Source: Entomomonas sp945283395 (GTDB lineage: Bacteria > Pseudomonadota > Gammaproteobacteria > Pseudomonadales > Pseudomonadaceae). From it: a stretch of DNA of 64,000 bases. How positions within the stretch are numbered: the stretch's first letter is position 1; each line of letters starts with the position of its first letter. The translations under genes and the position numbers were made by a program. The notes under the pieces are model-generated. The model searched no databases, had not been told where the DNA came from, and saw nothing but the letters and a program-made list of their open reading frames with translations. Below, in pieces: positions 28,464 to 38,300 of the stretch. The stretch covers positions 372,001-436,000 of the forward strand of contig CAMLLC010000001.1 of assembly GCA_946480835.1 (NCBI GenBank), written 5' to 3'.

Positions 28464-29741
28464 CTATCCAAAAAACCAATAACATACTAAAATAGAAGCT
28501 ATAACGCCTACTATATCACAAAATAGAGCGCAACCTACCGCATGGCGTACTTTTTGAATACCTACTGAGCCAAAATAAACGGCTAATACATAAAAAGTTG
28601 TTTCAGTACTGCCCTGCATAGTAGCAGCAACTAATGCTGGAAAACTATCCACTCCATAGTTCTGCATAGTTTCTAACATCATTCCCCTAGCACCACTACC
28701 CGAAAATGGCTTTATTAAAGCGGTAGGCAAAGCATCAACAAACCTAGTATCAAGTCCTAATAAATACACTAATTGCCGTAGTAAATCGAGCCCATAATCC
28801 AATGCTCCAGACGCTCTTAACACCCCTATAGCACAAAGCATTGCCACTAAATAAGGCAATAAGTTCTTAGCCACATCAAAAGCTTCTTTGGCCCCTTCAA
28901 TAAAAGCATCATAGACAGCTACCTTACGATACGCTCCTACCATCAAAAATAATAAAATTAAACTAAATAAGGTTAAGTTACCTAATAACGACGAGAAAGT
29001 GGCTAAGCTAGTCCCTTTAAGCCCTAATGCGTAAATTAATTGGTTTAACGCATAATAGCTGGTGGATGTTAATCCAACCGATATACAAACAAATAAGCCT
29101 AATAGCAGACCTAACCCAGCAAACCAAAGTAACACCACAGAGTCAAACAGCTTTAATCGTTGCATAAAAGCCACACTTAATAATCCTGCTAAGGTAGAAG
29201 TACTGGTAGCTAATAAAATAGGCAGAAATACCATGGTAGGGTCTGGTGCGCCCTGTTGTCCCCGAAAAATAAAAATAGTAATAGGTAATAATGTGAGGGA
29301 AGAGGCATTAAGTACTAAAAATAAAATTTGCGCATTAGTAGCTACTATTTTACTAGGATTTAATGCTTGTAAAGCTTTCATTGCCTTTAAGCCGATTGGC
29401 GTAGCAGCATTATCCAAGCCTAAAGCATTCGCCGTGAAATTAAGGGTAATTAAACCAATCGCAGGATGTCCTTTGGGTACTTCAGGCATTAGACGTTCAA
29501 ATAATGGCCCTAATACTTTAGCCAATACCTCTATTACGCCAGCCTTTTCTGCTATTTTTAAAATGCCCATCCATAAGGTCAACGTACCAAATAACACTAT
29601 CATAATATCAACTGACATTTTAGCCATACTAAAGAGGCTATTGACCATTTGAGCAAATACTTCTAGATCGCCACCTAAACAGCGTACTAGTCCTGCCAAC
29701 GCGGCAATAATAAAAAAGCCTAGCCATAAATAGTTAAGCAT
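28464..29741 (-). CDS. Nucleoside-recognition / spore-maturation (SpmA-SpmB type) membrane protein
   Basis: A polytopic inner-membrane protein of 425 residues with two Gate-type halves. The first half has NFTANALGLDNAATPIGLKAM, the second has PTALIKPFSGSGARGMM and TQGSTETTFY-like TMQGSTETTFYVLAVYFG. Both are hallmarks of the SpmA/SpmB proteins, which are fused in many gammaproteobacteria. Transport of nucleosides or small solutes has been suggested for the Gate family, but the function here is unknown. The ATG at 29741 has AAGGA seven bases upstream and is preferred over a TTG at 29771. It has no operon partner. Confidence 0.85.
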   Translation of the reverse strand: MLNYLWLGFFIIAALAGLVRCLGGDLEVFAQMVNSLFSMAKMSVDIMIVLFGTLTLWMGILKIAEKAGVIEVLAKVLGPLFERLMPEVPKGHPAIGLITLNFTANALGLDNAATPIGLKAMKALQALNPSKIVATNAQILFLVLNASSLTLLPITIFIFRGQQGAPDPTMVFLPILLATSTSTLAGLLSVAFMQRLKLFDSVVLLWFAGLGLLLGLFVCISVGLTSTSYYALNQLIYALGLKGTSLATFSSLLGNLTLFSLILLFLMVGAYRKVAVYDAFIEGAKEAFDVAKNLLPYLVAMLCAIGVLRASGALDYGLDLLRQLVYLLGLDTRFVDALPTALIKPFSGSGARGMMLETMQNYGVDSFPALVAATMQGSTETTFYVLAVYFGSVGIQKVRHAVGCALFCDIVGVIASILVCYWFFG

Positions 29742-30076
29742 TAGGCAATCCTTAATAAAAAGTAATGACAAAGCGTCTAATTATTATCGCATGATTTAGT
29801 TAGACAATAATATATAACTATAGCTTTTTTATTAGTTTACACTGCCAAGTTCACTGCCCCTCTGCTAGCAAAACAGGCTATCACAAATACTTTTCCTAAA
29901 AACTCAATCTCTCTTGCGAGTTAAGAGCATTAATTAACTATTATACAAGACTCTTCAAATTACCTATTTCACAAAAGCAAGCTGTAATGACAATGAGTTA
30001 TCTTGCTGTAACAAAAATATTTTAGGCCGCTAAACTATTATCATTTAAACCTTCTTCCTTATAGATTAGTTTAAAA
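29742..30076. other. Divergent intergenic region before the spanin genes
   Basis: About 335 bases without a recognisable gene. No holin, endolysin or attachment-site repeat was found here, although the downstream genes look like phage lysis genes. Confidence 0.5.
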
Positions 30077-30427
30077 ATGAATAAGTTAAATAAATATGCA
30101 ATCTTTGGCTTCATATTAATATTAACTATATTAGCTGGCTATAGCTATTATTTAAACAATAAGTGGCATAGTACAACTATTAAATTAGACCAAACCACGC
30201 AACAACTTAAGAAAAATATAGAAATTAATAATCAACAGCAACATATCATAGCCACACTCGCTCAGCAAAATGAGTTAGCACGTCAATATGTAAATCAAGT
30301 ATCGGCTTTAAAACAGCAAAATGAACAAGCAATAGAGCAATTACAACAGCAATTTAAGAGAAAACAAAATGACAATAAAACTATTCGTGATTGGTCTTAT
30401 CAGCCTTTGCCTGATGGCCTGTACTAA
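30077..30427 (+). CDS. Rz-like inner-membrane spanin (i-spanin)
   Basis: A 116-residue type II membrane protein: one N-terminal membrane helix (about 8-27), a long Gln/Asn-rich periplasmic coiled coil (about 35-100), and the C-terminal WSYQPLPDGLY. This W-x-x-x-P-L-P-D ending is typical of Rz/LysB proteins of tailed phages. The i-spanin pairs with an outer-membrane lipoprotein to fuse the two membranes at the last step of phage lysis. The next gene starts inside this one in the +1 frame and encodes such a lipoprotein, which strongly supports the call. No holin, endolysin or other phage gene is adjacent. Confidence 0.8.
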   Translation: MNKLNKYAIFGFILILTILAGYSYYLNNKWHSTTIKLDQTTQQLKKNIEINNQQQHIIATLAQQNELARQYVNQVSALKQQNEQAIEQLQQQFKRKQNDNKTIRDWSYQPLPDGLY

Positions 30428-30638
30428 TAAACCCTTAGTTCAAAGCCAAGTGATAGTAATTAAGCCACCTGTTATAACAAGCTGTAAAAAAATGACAATA
30501 ACGGATTGTCAGCCTAAAACCAATGGCGAACTCTATCAATGTGCGTTACAAATAATTAAAGAACTAGCCCTTTGTGCAGCCCAAACCGAGGCACTCATTA
30601 ATTGGCACCATGCAGTTGACCAACCAGCGCAACGATAA
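30369..30638 (+). CDS. Rz1-like outer-membrane spanin lipoprotein (o-spanin)
   Basis: An 89-residue lipoprotein whose ATG lies inside the Rz-like gene in the +1 frame (59 bases of overlap) and which runs past its end. The signal sequence ends in LMAC with lipidation at Cys18. The mature part has a short proline-containing segment (VIKPPVITSC), then a PKTNGELYQCALQIIKELALCAAQTEALINW helix with regularly spaced Cys and Ala, much like LysC/Rz1 of P2-type phages. Here the expected coil contact with Rz is plausible. The overlap architecture is the classical one for two-component spanins. It ends 41 bases before the YaiI/YqxD gene. Confidence 0.78.
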   Translation: MTIKLFVIGLISLCLMACTNKPLVQSQVIVIKPPVITSCKKMTITDCQPKTNGELYQCALQIIKELALCAAQTEALINWHHAVDQPAQR

Positions 30639-30679
30639 CAATGTTATACTAATGAGATAGACATCATTAGAGATAACTT

Positions 30680-31138
30680 ATGCACATTTGGATTGATGCC
30701 GATGCTTGTCCTAAAGTAGCTAAAGAATTGACTTATAAATTCGCAAAGCAAAGGAACTTAACTGTCACCCTAGTAGCAGGGCAAGGCCAAGTTAAGCCTA
30801 TGTTTAATTGGGTAAAGCTGATAGTAGTACCTACAGGCATGGATGCAGCCGATAATTATTTGGTAGAACATAGCCAAGCTGGTGATTTGGTGATATGTAG
30901 TGATATTCCACTAGCTGATCGCTTAATCAAACAACAGGTAGCCGTGTTAGATCCTAAAGGACGTGAACTCACCATAGACAATATGGCAAATAAACTGGCT
31001 ATGCGCAATCTTTTCACCGAACTGAGGGATTTAGGGCAAATTAATAGCCAGCAAGCCAGCTATAGTGATAAAGACAAACAAGCATTTGCCAACGCCCTTG
31101 ACCGATTATTAACAAAGCTTAGCAAACTAACCAAATAG
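30680..31138 (+). CDS. yaiI: YaiI/YqxD family (UPF0178) protein
   Basis: A 152-residue cytosolic protein of the YaiI/YqxD family, related to PIN-like NYN nuclease folds. The family start MHIWIDADACPK is intact, with VPTGMDAADNYLVE (about 51-65), CSDIPLADRLIKQ (about 73-86) and the TIDNMANKLAMRN stretch. The Asp residues in IDADACP and SDIPLAD would form the metal site. A nuclease role is inferred from the fold only. It is preceded by the spanin pair and followed by a glycosyltransferase in the same direction; co-transcription is possible but unproven. Confidence 0.92.
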   Translation: MHIWIDADACPKVAKELTYKFAKQRNLTVTLVAGQGQVKPMFNWVKLIVVPTGMDAADNYLVEHSQAGDLVICSDIPLADRLIKQQVAVLDPKGRELTIDNMANKLAMRNLFTELRDLGQINSQQASYSDKDKQAFANALDRLLTKLSKLTK

Positions 31139-31207
31139 CTAGGAATAGCCAGTAAATAGCCTTTATAATAATCTTCTTAGTACAATCTTCAACAAAGTGA
31201 TTCTCTG

Positions 31208-32101
31208 ATGGATAATAAATCTCTACCGCTAGTAACTGTAATTATTGCTTCCTACAACCATGCCCACTATATAGAGCAAACTATTGATAGTGTGGTGCAG
31301 CAAACTTATCCTCAGATAGAATTATTAGTGATAGATGATGGTTCAAAAGATCACAGTGTAGCGCTTTTAACTCAACTTCAAAAAAAATATGGTTTCGATT
31401 TACTCATTCAACAAAACAAAGGGTTATCTCGCACTTTAAATGAGGCTATTGCAAGGGCTAAAGGATCTTTTATTGTCTCTTTTGGATCAGATGATATTAT
31501 GCTACCTAATCGCATTGCCACCCAAATAGCCTACCTCAAAGATAAACCCGAGGTAGGAATTTGCGCCTCTAACATGGATATTATTGATGCAGAAGGTAAA
31601 CTCTATCCAGATAGTAAACAAAAACATCGCCATGCCCCTTTTCGACGGCTAAATTTTGAAGATGTTTTTTTACAGTCCAAACCCGGTGCTATGGCCGCTA
31701 CGCTCATGTTTCGTAAAGAAGCACTTGATAAGGTAGGGGGATTTGATCCTAATATTCGCTTAGAAGATGTGTATATCATGCTAGCCATAACCCACGCTGG
31801 TTATTTCATGGATATCTTACCTGATGTGCTATCACTTTACCGACAACATGCGACTAATACTTATAAAAATTTACCCTTTATGTTTGATAATGCCTGTATG
31901 ACTTATGCTCGCTTTAAAGACTCACCTCATTACCAAGAGGTACAAATGCGGATGTGTAATTCTATGTTCTTAAAAAGCGCCGCTAAAGATAAAACATTAG
32001 CTAAACGTATATTGAAACAAATTCCCATTAAATACTGGAATAGTAAAACTATTAGGGGACTATTTAGACTTTGCTTTAGTAAAACCGCCAAAAATACCTA
32101 A
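31208..32101 (+). CDS. Family 2 glycosyltransferase
   Basis: GT-A fold glycosyltransferase of 297 residues that transfers a sugar from a nucleotide donor, probably in surface polysaccharide or LPS synthesis. The N-terminus shows PLVTVIIASYNHAHYIEQTIDSVVQQTYP and LLVIDDGSKDHS, where the Asp pair contacts the nucleotide. SFGSDDIML (about 95-103) holds the metal-binding D-x-D-like motif, and GGFDPNIRLEDVYI is the acceptor-side acidic motif. There is no membrane segment. The convergent gene is rfbA, which supplies dTDP-glucose for deoxysugars; a link is tempting but is only proximity. The acceptor is unknown. Confidence 0.88.
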   Translation: MDNKSLPLVTVIIASYNHAHYIEQTIDSVVQQTYPQIELLVIDDGSKDHSVALLTQLQKKYGFDLLIQQNKGLSRTLNEAIARAKGSFIVSFGSDDIMLPNRIATQIAYLKDKPEVGICASNMDIIDAEGKLYPDSKQKHRHAPFRRLNFEDVFLQSKPGAMAATLMFRKEALDKVGGFDPNIRLEDVYIMLAITHAGYFMDILPDVLSLYRQHATNTYKNLPFMFDNACMTYARFKDSPHYQEVQMRMCNSMFLKSAAKDKTLAKRILKQIPIKYWNSKTIRGLFRLCFSKTAKNT

Positions 32102-32130
32102 CTAACGAGGGGCTTCCCCCCCCTTAATGC

Positions 32131-33015
32131 TTAATTTTTATCTATTAATAATAATTTTTGTAAATAGACACCATAATTGGTTTTGCATAATTGTTTAGCT
32201 CTATGTGCAAGTTGTTCGGCGCTAATCCAGCCCTTTAAATATGCTATTTCTTCAAGACAAGCGATTTTTGCTCCTTGGCGCTTTTCCAAGGTATAGACAT
32301 AATCACTAGCTTCTAATAACGACTCATGGGTACCACTATCAAGCCAAGCAAAGCCACGCCCTAATAACTCAACATCTAACTTTTGTTGTGCTAAATAAAC
32401 GCAATTCACATCAGTAATTTCTAACTCACCACGGGCCGAAGGTTTAATGTTTTTAGCTATTGCTATCACGTCATTATCATAGAAATACAGCCCTGTTACT
32501 GCATAATTAGACTTAGGTTGCTTAGGCTTTTCTTCTATGCTCAACACCTTACCTGTTTTATCAAATTCAACAACTCCGAATCGTTCAGGGTCAGATACCT
32601 GATAACCAAAAACGGTGGCACCTGATTCTTTACTACTCGCTTTCTTCAAACTAGTAGAGAAATTTGCCCCATGAAAAATATTGTCCCCTAAAATAAGACA
32701 ACATAAATCATTACCTAAAAAATGTTGCCCTATAATAAAAGCTTGCGCTAAACCATCAGGAGAAGGTTGTTCGGCATACTCAATATTCAGCCCCAACCCA
32801 CTACCATCGCCAAAAATTCGCTGAAAACAAGGTAAATCAGTAGGCGTCGAGATAATCAAAATATCCTGAATATCGGCTAACATTAAAGTAGCCAATGGAT
32901 AATAAATCATCGGCTTGTCGTAAATGGGTAACAGTTGTTTAGAAACTCCTAAGGTAATAGGGTGTAATCTTGTACCTGAGCCACCGGCTAAGATAATACC
33001 TTTTCTTTTGGCCAT
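32131..33015 (-). CDS. rfbA: Glucose-1-phosphate thymidylyltransferase
   Basis: Makes dTDP-glucose from glucose-1-phosphate and dTTP, the first step toward dTDP-rhamnose and related sugars. The 294 residues begin with the nucleotide-binding loop GGSGTRLHPIT (11-21), with Lys26 in VSKQLLPIYDKPMIYYPL. The family LGDNIFHG and GFAWLDSGTHESL segments follow. Length and motifs fit RfbA/RmlA. The rfbB, C and D genes are not next to it, so the pathway must be scattered or incomplete. A run of eight C residues lies just past its 3' end. Confidence 0.95.
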   Translation of the reverse strand: MAKRKGIILAGGSGTRLHPITLGVSKQLLPIYDKPMIYYPLATLMLADIQDILIISTPTDLPCFQRIFGDGSGLGLNIEYAEQPSPDGLAQAFIIGQHFLGNDLCCLILGDNIFHGANFSTSLKKASSKESGATVFGYQVSDPERFGVVEFDKTGKVLSIEEKPKQPKSNYAVTGLYFYDNDVIAIAKNIKPSARGELEITDVNCVYLAQQKLDVELLGRGFAWLDSGTHESLLEASDYVYTLEKRQGAKIACLEEIAYLKGWISAEQLAHRAKQLCKTNYGVYLQKLLLIDKN

Positions 33016-33260
33016 ATTTTATCCACACTTCAACTAGTTGCTAACTTTACGCTACTTATTCACGCAGGCTAATATTCATAGCTAATACGTAATGCGTATT
33101 AAGTAAATGTTAAGCCATTATAGTGTATTATCTATTTAATCTGTAACTGCTCTTAGCTATTAAAATTTTTTATTTATTGCATAAAAACATTTAATCTTTA
33201 TATGGTCTATAATAATAAAATAAATAATTAGCCTGAATTAATAAAGATTGGAGAACTGTT

Positions 33261-34214
33261 ATGTCTGAACCAAGATTAACTCCTTCTGCCGTAGTTCTTC
33301 CTCCTGGTGAAGCAGCTATTTTCATGATACTAGCCTTAAAGGACACCGCTACCACTACCGAGCAAGTACAAGATGTATGCGGCCATCTAGCCGCCTTTGT
33401 AAGAAGTATGAGTAAAAGATATCCCGATGCCCAAGTAAGTGCCATTATGGGCTTTGGTGCAGAAGCGTGGACAACACTTTTTCCAGACCAAGCAAAACCC
33501 AAAGAGTTAAAACCTTTCGAAGCCATCAAAGGAGCTAAGCACTTTGCACCCTCCACGCCAGGTGATCTATATTTTCACATCAGAGCAAGACGGATGGATA
33601 TTTGTTATGAGCTAGCAGCTGAAATAAGCCATCTATTAGAAGGAGCTGTTGAGCCTATCGATGAAGTTCATGGCTTCCGTTATTTTGATGGCAGAACTAT
33701 CATTGGTTTTGTGGATGGCACAGAAAATCCAGAAAATGAAGCAGCCTATCAGTTCACCACCATAGGAGATGAAGACCCCAATTTCAAAGGTGGTAGTTAT
33801 GCCTTTGTACAAAAATATTTACATAATATGAAAGATTGGAATGCTACCAGCGTAGAAGAACAAGAAAAAGTTATAGGACGCAAAAAATTCTCGGATATCG
33901 AATTAACTGACCAAGAAAAACCAGCTAATGCGCATAATGCTGTGACTAATATTGCAGATGACAATGGCAACGAACTTAAAATTATGCGTGCTAATATGCC
34001 TTTTGCTAACCCTTCGAAAGGTGAATATGGCACTTTCTTTATAGGTTATGCCAACACCTTCACAACAACTAAACGTATGTTAGACAACATGTTTATTGGA
34101 GAACCTGAAGGTAACTATGATAGATTACTGGATTATAGTACTCCTGTCACAGGCACTTTATTTTTTGTCCCATCTCCTGAGCTGCTCGAAGCATTAGGCG
34201 GTGAGGATGATTAA
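33261..34214 (+). CDS. yfeX: Dye-decolourising haem peroxidase (YfeX type)
   Basis: A 317-residue DyP-type haem peroxidase of the cytosolic YfeX group. The distal motif is GFVDGTENP with the catalytic Asp152. The proximal haem ligand is probably His225 (PANAHN), and MRANMPFANPSKGEYGTFFIGYA carries the conserved distal Arg. No signal peptide or Tat motif is present. YfeX-type enzymes oxidise porphyrinogens and have been linked to haem handling; the physiological substrate is unsettled. The ATG follows a GGAGAA Shine-Dalgarno at 33250. No encapsulin gene is adjacent. It is monocistronic. Confidence 0.93.
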   Translation: MSEPRLTPSAVVLPPGEAAIFMILALKDTATTTEQVQDVCGHLAAFVRSMSKRYPDAQVSAIMGFGAEAWTTLFPDQAKPKELKPFEAIKGAKHFAPSTPGDLYFHIRARRMDICYELAAEISHLLEGAVEPIDEVHGFRYFDGRTIIGFVDGTENPENEAAYQFTTIGDEDPNFKGGSYAFVQKYLHNMKDWNATSVEEQEKVIGRKKFSDIELTDQEKPANAHNAVTNIADDNGNELKIMRANMPFANPSKGEYGTFFIGYANTFTTTKRMLDNMFIGEPEGNYDRLLDYSTPVTGTLFFVPSPELLEALGGEDD

Positions 34215-34247
34215 GCATACCAGTTATTAAAAACCTAGTTAACCATT

Positions 34248-34281
34248 AACATCCTAGCTAACAGCTATTAGCTAGGGTGTT
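34248..34281. repeat. Long inverted repeat 3' of yfeX
   Basis: A 13-bp stem with one G-T pair (34248-34260 with 34269-34281), 8-base loop. There is no T-tract, so it is a weak terminator candidate or an mRNA 3'-end stabiliser. Confidence 0.45.
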
Positions 34282-34359
34282 AGTAGTTAACCTAAACTAG
34301 TGGTTAAGATGAAAGCTGCCAAACCAGCAGAATTTAAAAATTTATAAGATTGATGATTT

Positions 34360-35046
34360 ATGATTTTTTTCAAGAAATTAATATATTATGCCATTGTTAT
34401 CTATATTATTTGTTTTATTTTAAATGCTAATGCTAACTCCTTTAATCAACAAGAAGCAGCTACTAGCATCAAAAGTATTCTTAGCAAAGCGACCAAAACA
34501 TCTATTAAGCAATTAGGTGTAACGGGTGGATTTAGTAACAATCCTGAGCTAAGAATAGCTTTACCTAGTAACTTAGCTAATACCGCCAATTTACTGGAAA
34601 GATTAGGATTAAAAACTTAACTTGGGCAACTTGAAAAGGGTATGAACGCAGCAGCAGAAGCTGCTATACCAGAAGCACAAGAGATGGTAATCAACAGTAT
34701 CAAACAAATGACCTTCAACGATGCTAAACAGATCATCACTGGCGGTGATACCGCAGCTACGGCATATCTTGAAAAAACTATTCGCACCGCATTATTTAAT
34801 AAATTTCTACCGAAAGTTAAAACTATTACCGATCAATATGCGCTAGCTGCCAACTATAACTCCTTAATCAAACGAACCAACCTGTTAGGCATTACTAATA
34901 ACAATATGACCATAGAGAACTACGTCACCCATAAAACCCTTGATGGGCTATTTAATACTATAAAGAAACAAGAAAGTTATTTGCGTCACAATCCAGCAGC
35001 AATAACTGGCAAGATAGCTAAAAAACTAGTGGAAACGCTTAACTAA
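34360..35046 (+). pseudogene. DUF4197 gene interrupted by an in-frame TAA
   Basis: The first 86 codons encode a signal-peptide-like N-terminus (hydrophobic to about residue 25, cleavage near NANA) and the DUF4197 segment QLGVTGGFSNNPELRIALP. After a single TAA (34618-34620) the same frame continues LGQLEKGMNAAAEAAIPEAQ and on to a natural stop at 35044-35046, covering the rest of the family (NYVTHKTLDGLF, a C-terminal KKLVETL). Homologues have a continuous QVDQLE-like stretch at the break, so CAA to TAA by one transition is the likely lesion. A restart at ATG 34642 could give a 134-residue product without a signal peptide. The intact family is periplasmic, of unknown function. Confidence 0.85.
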
Positions 35047-35347
35047 CTAGTTAGTAGAGGTCACTTCATTCAGATAATAAGCCAAGCTGAATAAGAGGTG
35101 AAAAAATAAAAAATAATTTATGTTAAACTTTAGTATCAAAAACCAAACCAACTATAATAGATAGGCATGAATAACCAATATATGTTGGCAATCTTTTCTA
35201 GCTAAAGCTTATTCAACTAAAGAGCAGCATGTTAACGAGTTCCCTTATAAAGATTCATAAGGCACTCAACTATGTTTACTCATGCTTTTAATAAATTAAA
35301 ACAAACGCTTTTTTAAAACGCTTACATAAAGATGGAATTTTTGTTTC
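35047..35347. other. Intergenic region upstream of the autotransporter gene
   Basis: No gene seen. A perfect 14-base palindrome (ACTAACTAGTTAGT, 35042-35055) overlaps the stop of the DUF4197 pseudogene. The A/T-rich 35100-35130 stretch is a likely promoter region for the autotransporter. Confidence 0.45.
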
Positions 35348-38300
35348 ATGAATTACCAAATTAAACCATTAGCAATAGCTATTTTTCTTTTAACTAGTCA
35401 TTTTATAGCAGCTGATGAACTACCTACCATAACACATGTTTCAGACATTACTACATATCAAGGAGGCGAAGTAACAGCACCTATTATTGAAAAAAGTAGT
35501 TCGCCAGATCAACAAGATACGCACAAGCTAACCTTTAATAATACTAAAATCAGCATTAATAATGACACAGCACTAAATGGCATGTCGTTTCCAGCTGCTA
35601 TTAGTTTAGGTGGCTGGAATGGCATTGAGCAAGGCTTACAATATGGTGATTTAGCAATCACGCTGGATAAAGATACTAACATCTCCGTAACCCGCTCTTC
35701 TGGAAATATAACAGGAGTTTACACAGAAACGGATTCATCGGAAGGCGTAGCTAGCATTACTAGTGATGCTACTATCAAGATAACATCAGTGGGTAATGGC
35801 GATGTTAGGGGCATATTGGCACAAAACTTTTTTGACACAAATGCACATGGCTGTGAATCCCTTGCTTGTCTCAATAAAAAAGCTGCCTTAATGCTCAACT
35901 CTAACAGCAAGATTGACATTTCAGGTAGTGGAAAACTTATCAGAGGAGCAGATGCACAAGCTTCTCATGCTAGCATTGAAACTGCAAAGGGTAGTGAAAT
36001 AGCTATTACAGCAACACCATCTACCGGTGACAATAAGCAAAACATAAAAGGGATAAGCAGTTGGGGATATGATACGTTTCAAAGTACCTCAACAGTCGAC
36101 AATAACGGGACAATCACAATTAACTATGATGACCATGCCAATCTTGCAAGTGTTGCAGGAATAGACTCGGCTGCTGAAATTAAAAGTACTGTAACAAACT
36201 CTAATACCATAACTATTAAAGAAGATGCTTTTAATCCAAATGCATTAAGTAATAAGGCTACGGTTACAGGAATTAAAAATTTTGTTCACTATGGTGAAAA
36301 TTTTATAGATACCTCTGCTACTGGTAACATTATCATTAACTCTCCGCACATTTATAGAAGCGTTGGTATACAAGCCATAGTAGGAGAAAACAACAGTTCG
36401 ATAAACAACTCTGTTTTTGAAACATCGATTAACGCACATGATAGTACTATAAATGTTACAGGCAAACATGAGGCTATAGGTATTGATAGTCATTTTGAAA
36501 AACCTGATACTCTTATTGGCAGTAATAACCGTTTTAACTCTACTATTAACTATGATAATAAAGCTGGTTCTATCTTCTCTTCCTCCAATGATTCAGACGG
36601 CTTAGCCTATGGTATAAAGAATGAAAGTCCACAAGGTGATGTTAAGACCATTATTAACAATGCTGATACTATTTCGGCCACCTCTCGTGGAGAGGCTGTA
36701 ACGATCAAATCATCAACAATAAATTCAGGTAATGTCAAAATCTATTTAGGAACTGGAGTTAAGAGCATAATATCTTCTGCCAATAAGGCTACCGCTAACA
36801 ATGCGGCTATTTACGCGAGTTCCAATCAGGGTGATAGCACTATTTTTTCAGCGGCCAAATATATTACTACTTCAGGTGCAAACAACCATGGTATTCGTTC
36901 TGAGTCACAGGCAGGTGAAAGCCACGTAACAACCTCTAGCCAAATAAGGACTACAGGTAACAACTCGGCGGCTATTTATAGTACCACAAAAAACGGTGCT
37001 AATAGCGTAACAGTAGCCTCAGGTGCTAACTTACTAGGAGGAAGTGGTGATAATGGTGCCACCATTATTATGACTACTGAAGGAGGCAAGCAAGAGCTTA
37101 CTATAGCTGCTGGAGCAAGCATTGCTAGCCAGAATGATAAGGCTATATTCACCAAAAATACTAGAGGTATTACTACTGTCGAGAATAGCGGTACTATTAC
37201 AGGTTACGCTACGCTCCAAGGTAATAACGTTACCTTTATTAATGCTGGCACCTTAGACTTAAAAAATAATAGTTCGGGCAAACAAGCTGTAACATATACC
37301 ATTGGCAATAGAGACGGCACTTTTAATAATAATGGTATTATTAGATTTGACCAAAGTATGCTTGATGGCACTACTAACACCGCAACTTTCAAAGTAGCCA
37401 ATTTTTATAATAATAGCCAAGGCATCATAAATTTAATCTCTAAAAACCCTAACGGGCTAAATAATTTAGTAGGAGATAAATTCATTATCAAGGGTAACTA
37501 TATTGCTAATGGCGGTAGTATTTATCTAAATACTACTTTAAATAATGCTAGTAGTAATGGCGGCATTGGTAATAGTGATCAACTGCAAGTTAACGGTAAT
37601 GTAATAACAAACGGCAGCGCTACTAGACTTTATATTATACCTACTGCTAATAGTGTAGGTGGCTTAACAGAAGGGCACGGAATTAAAGTGATTAATGTAA
37701 CAGGTACCTTACAAGCTAATGCTTTTGTTTTGGGAAGGCCCTTAACCGCAGGGGCTTATGAATATACCCTTAACCAACATGATATGGATTGGTATTTATC
37801 AAGCTTCTATAAGCCAACTGGAAGTAGCACTGGTCAAATACTCTATAATCCTGCTATTGGCGCTTATTTAGCCAATCAAACGGCAGCGGTTGAAATGTTT
37901 CAACAAACATTATTTGATCGCCTTATCTCAGCCAGTGATTTAGATCATGATGCCACTAAACGACTGCTATGGTTAAGAACCATTATGACCCATGGCAGTC
38001 GGCGAAGTGTACAAGCTAATTTCAGCAATAGAAACCGTAGCTATATGATGCAACTAGGTGGCGATTTAGCAATATGGCAAGTGGCTGAAGGTTACCTTCA
38101 TGTTGGTTTAATGGCAGGCTATGGAGATGCTAAAAATACCAGCACCGCACGCTTTACCAGAACAACAGCAGATGGCAAAGTAAAAGGCTATAGCTCTGGT
38201 ATTTATGGCACTTGGTTCCAAAATCAAGACACCAATCTAGGGCTTTACCTAGATACTTGGAGTCAAATGGGCTGGTATAGAAATCAAGTATCTGGCGAGG

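Noticed and set aside
29062..29652. 196-codon open frame antisense to the SpmA/SpmB-type gene
   Set aside because: Shadow of a membrane protein gene; no start signal and biased composition, while the sense frame has clear family motifs.
32106..32125. GGGG-CTTC-CCCC element and C8 run between the glycosyltransferase and rfbA as a terminator
   Set aside because: Four-pair stem and no T-tract on either strand; too weak to call.
33177..33213. TTGCAT and TATAAT as a promoter of yfeX
   Set aside because: The -10 is perfect but the spacing is about 25 bases, too long for a standard promoter.
33191..33556. 121-codon frame antisense to the 5' end of yfeX
   Set aside because: No Shine-Dalgarno and it overlaps a well-defined peroxidase N-terminus.
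20843..34620. Stop-codon reassignment of TAA
   Set aside because: Many intact genes here end in TAA (hcp, the DUF2846 lipoprotein, fimV-neighbouring genes and others), so TAA is an ordinary stop in this genome.
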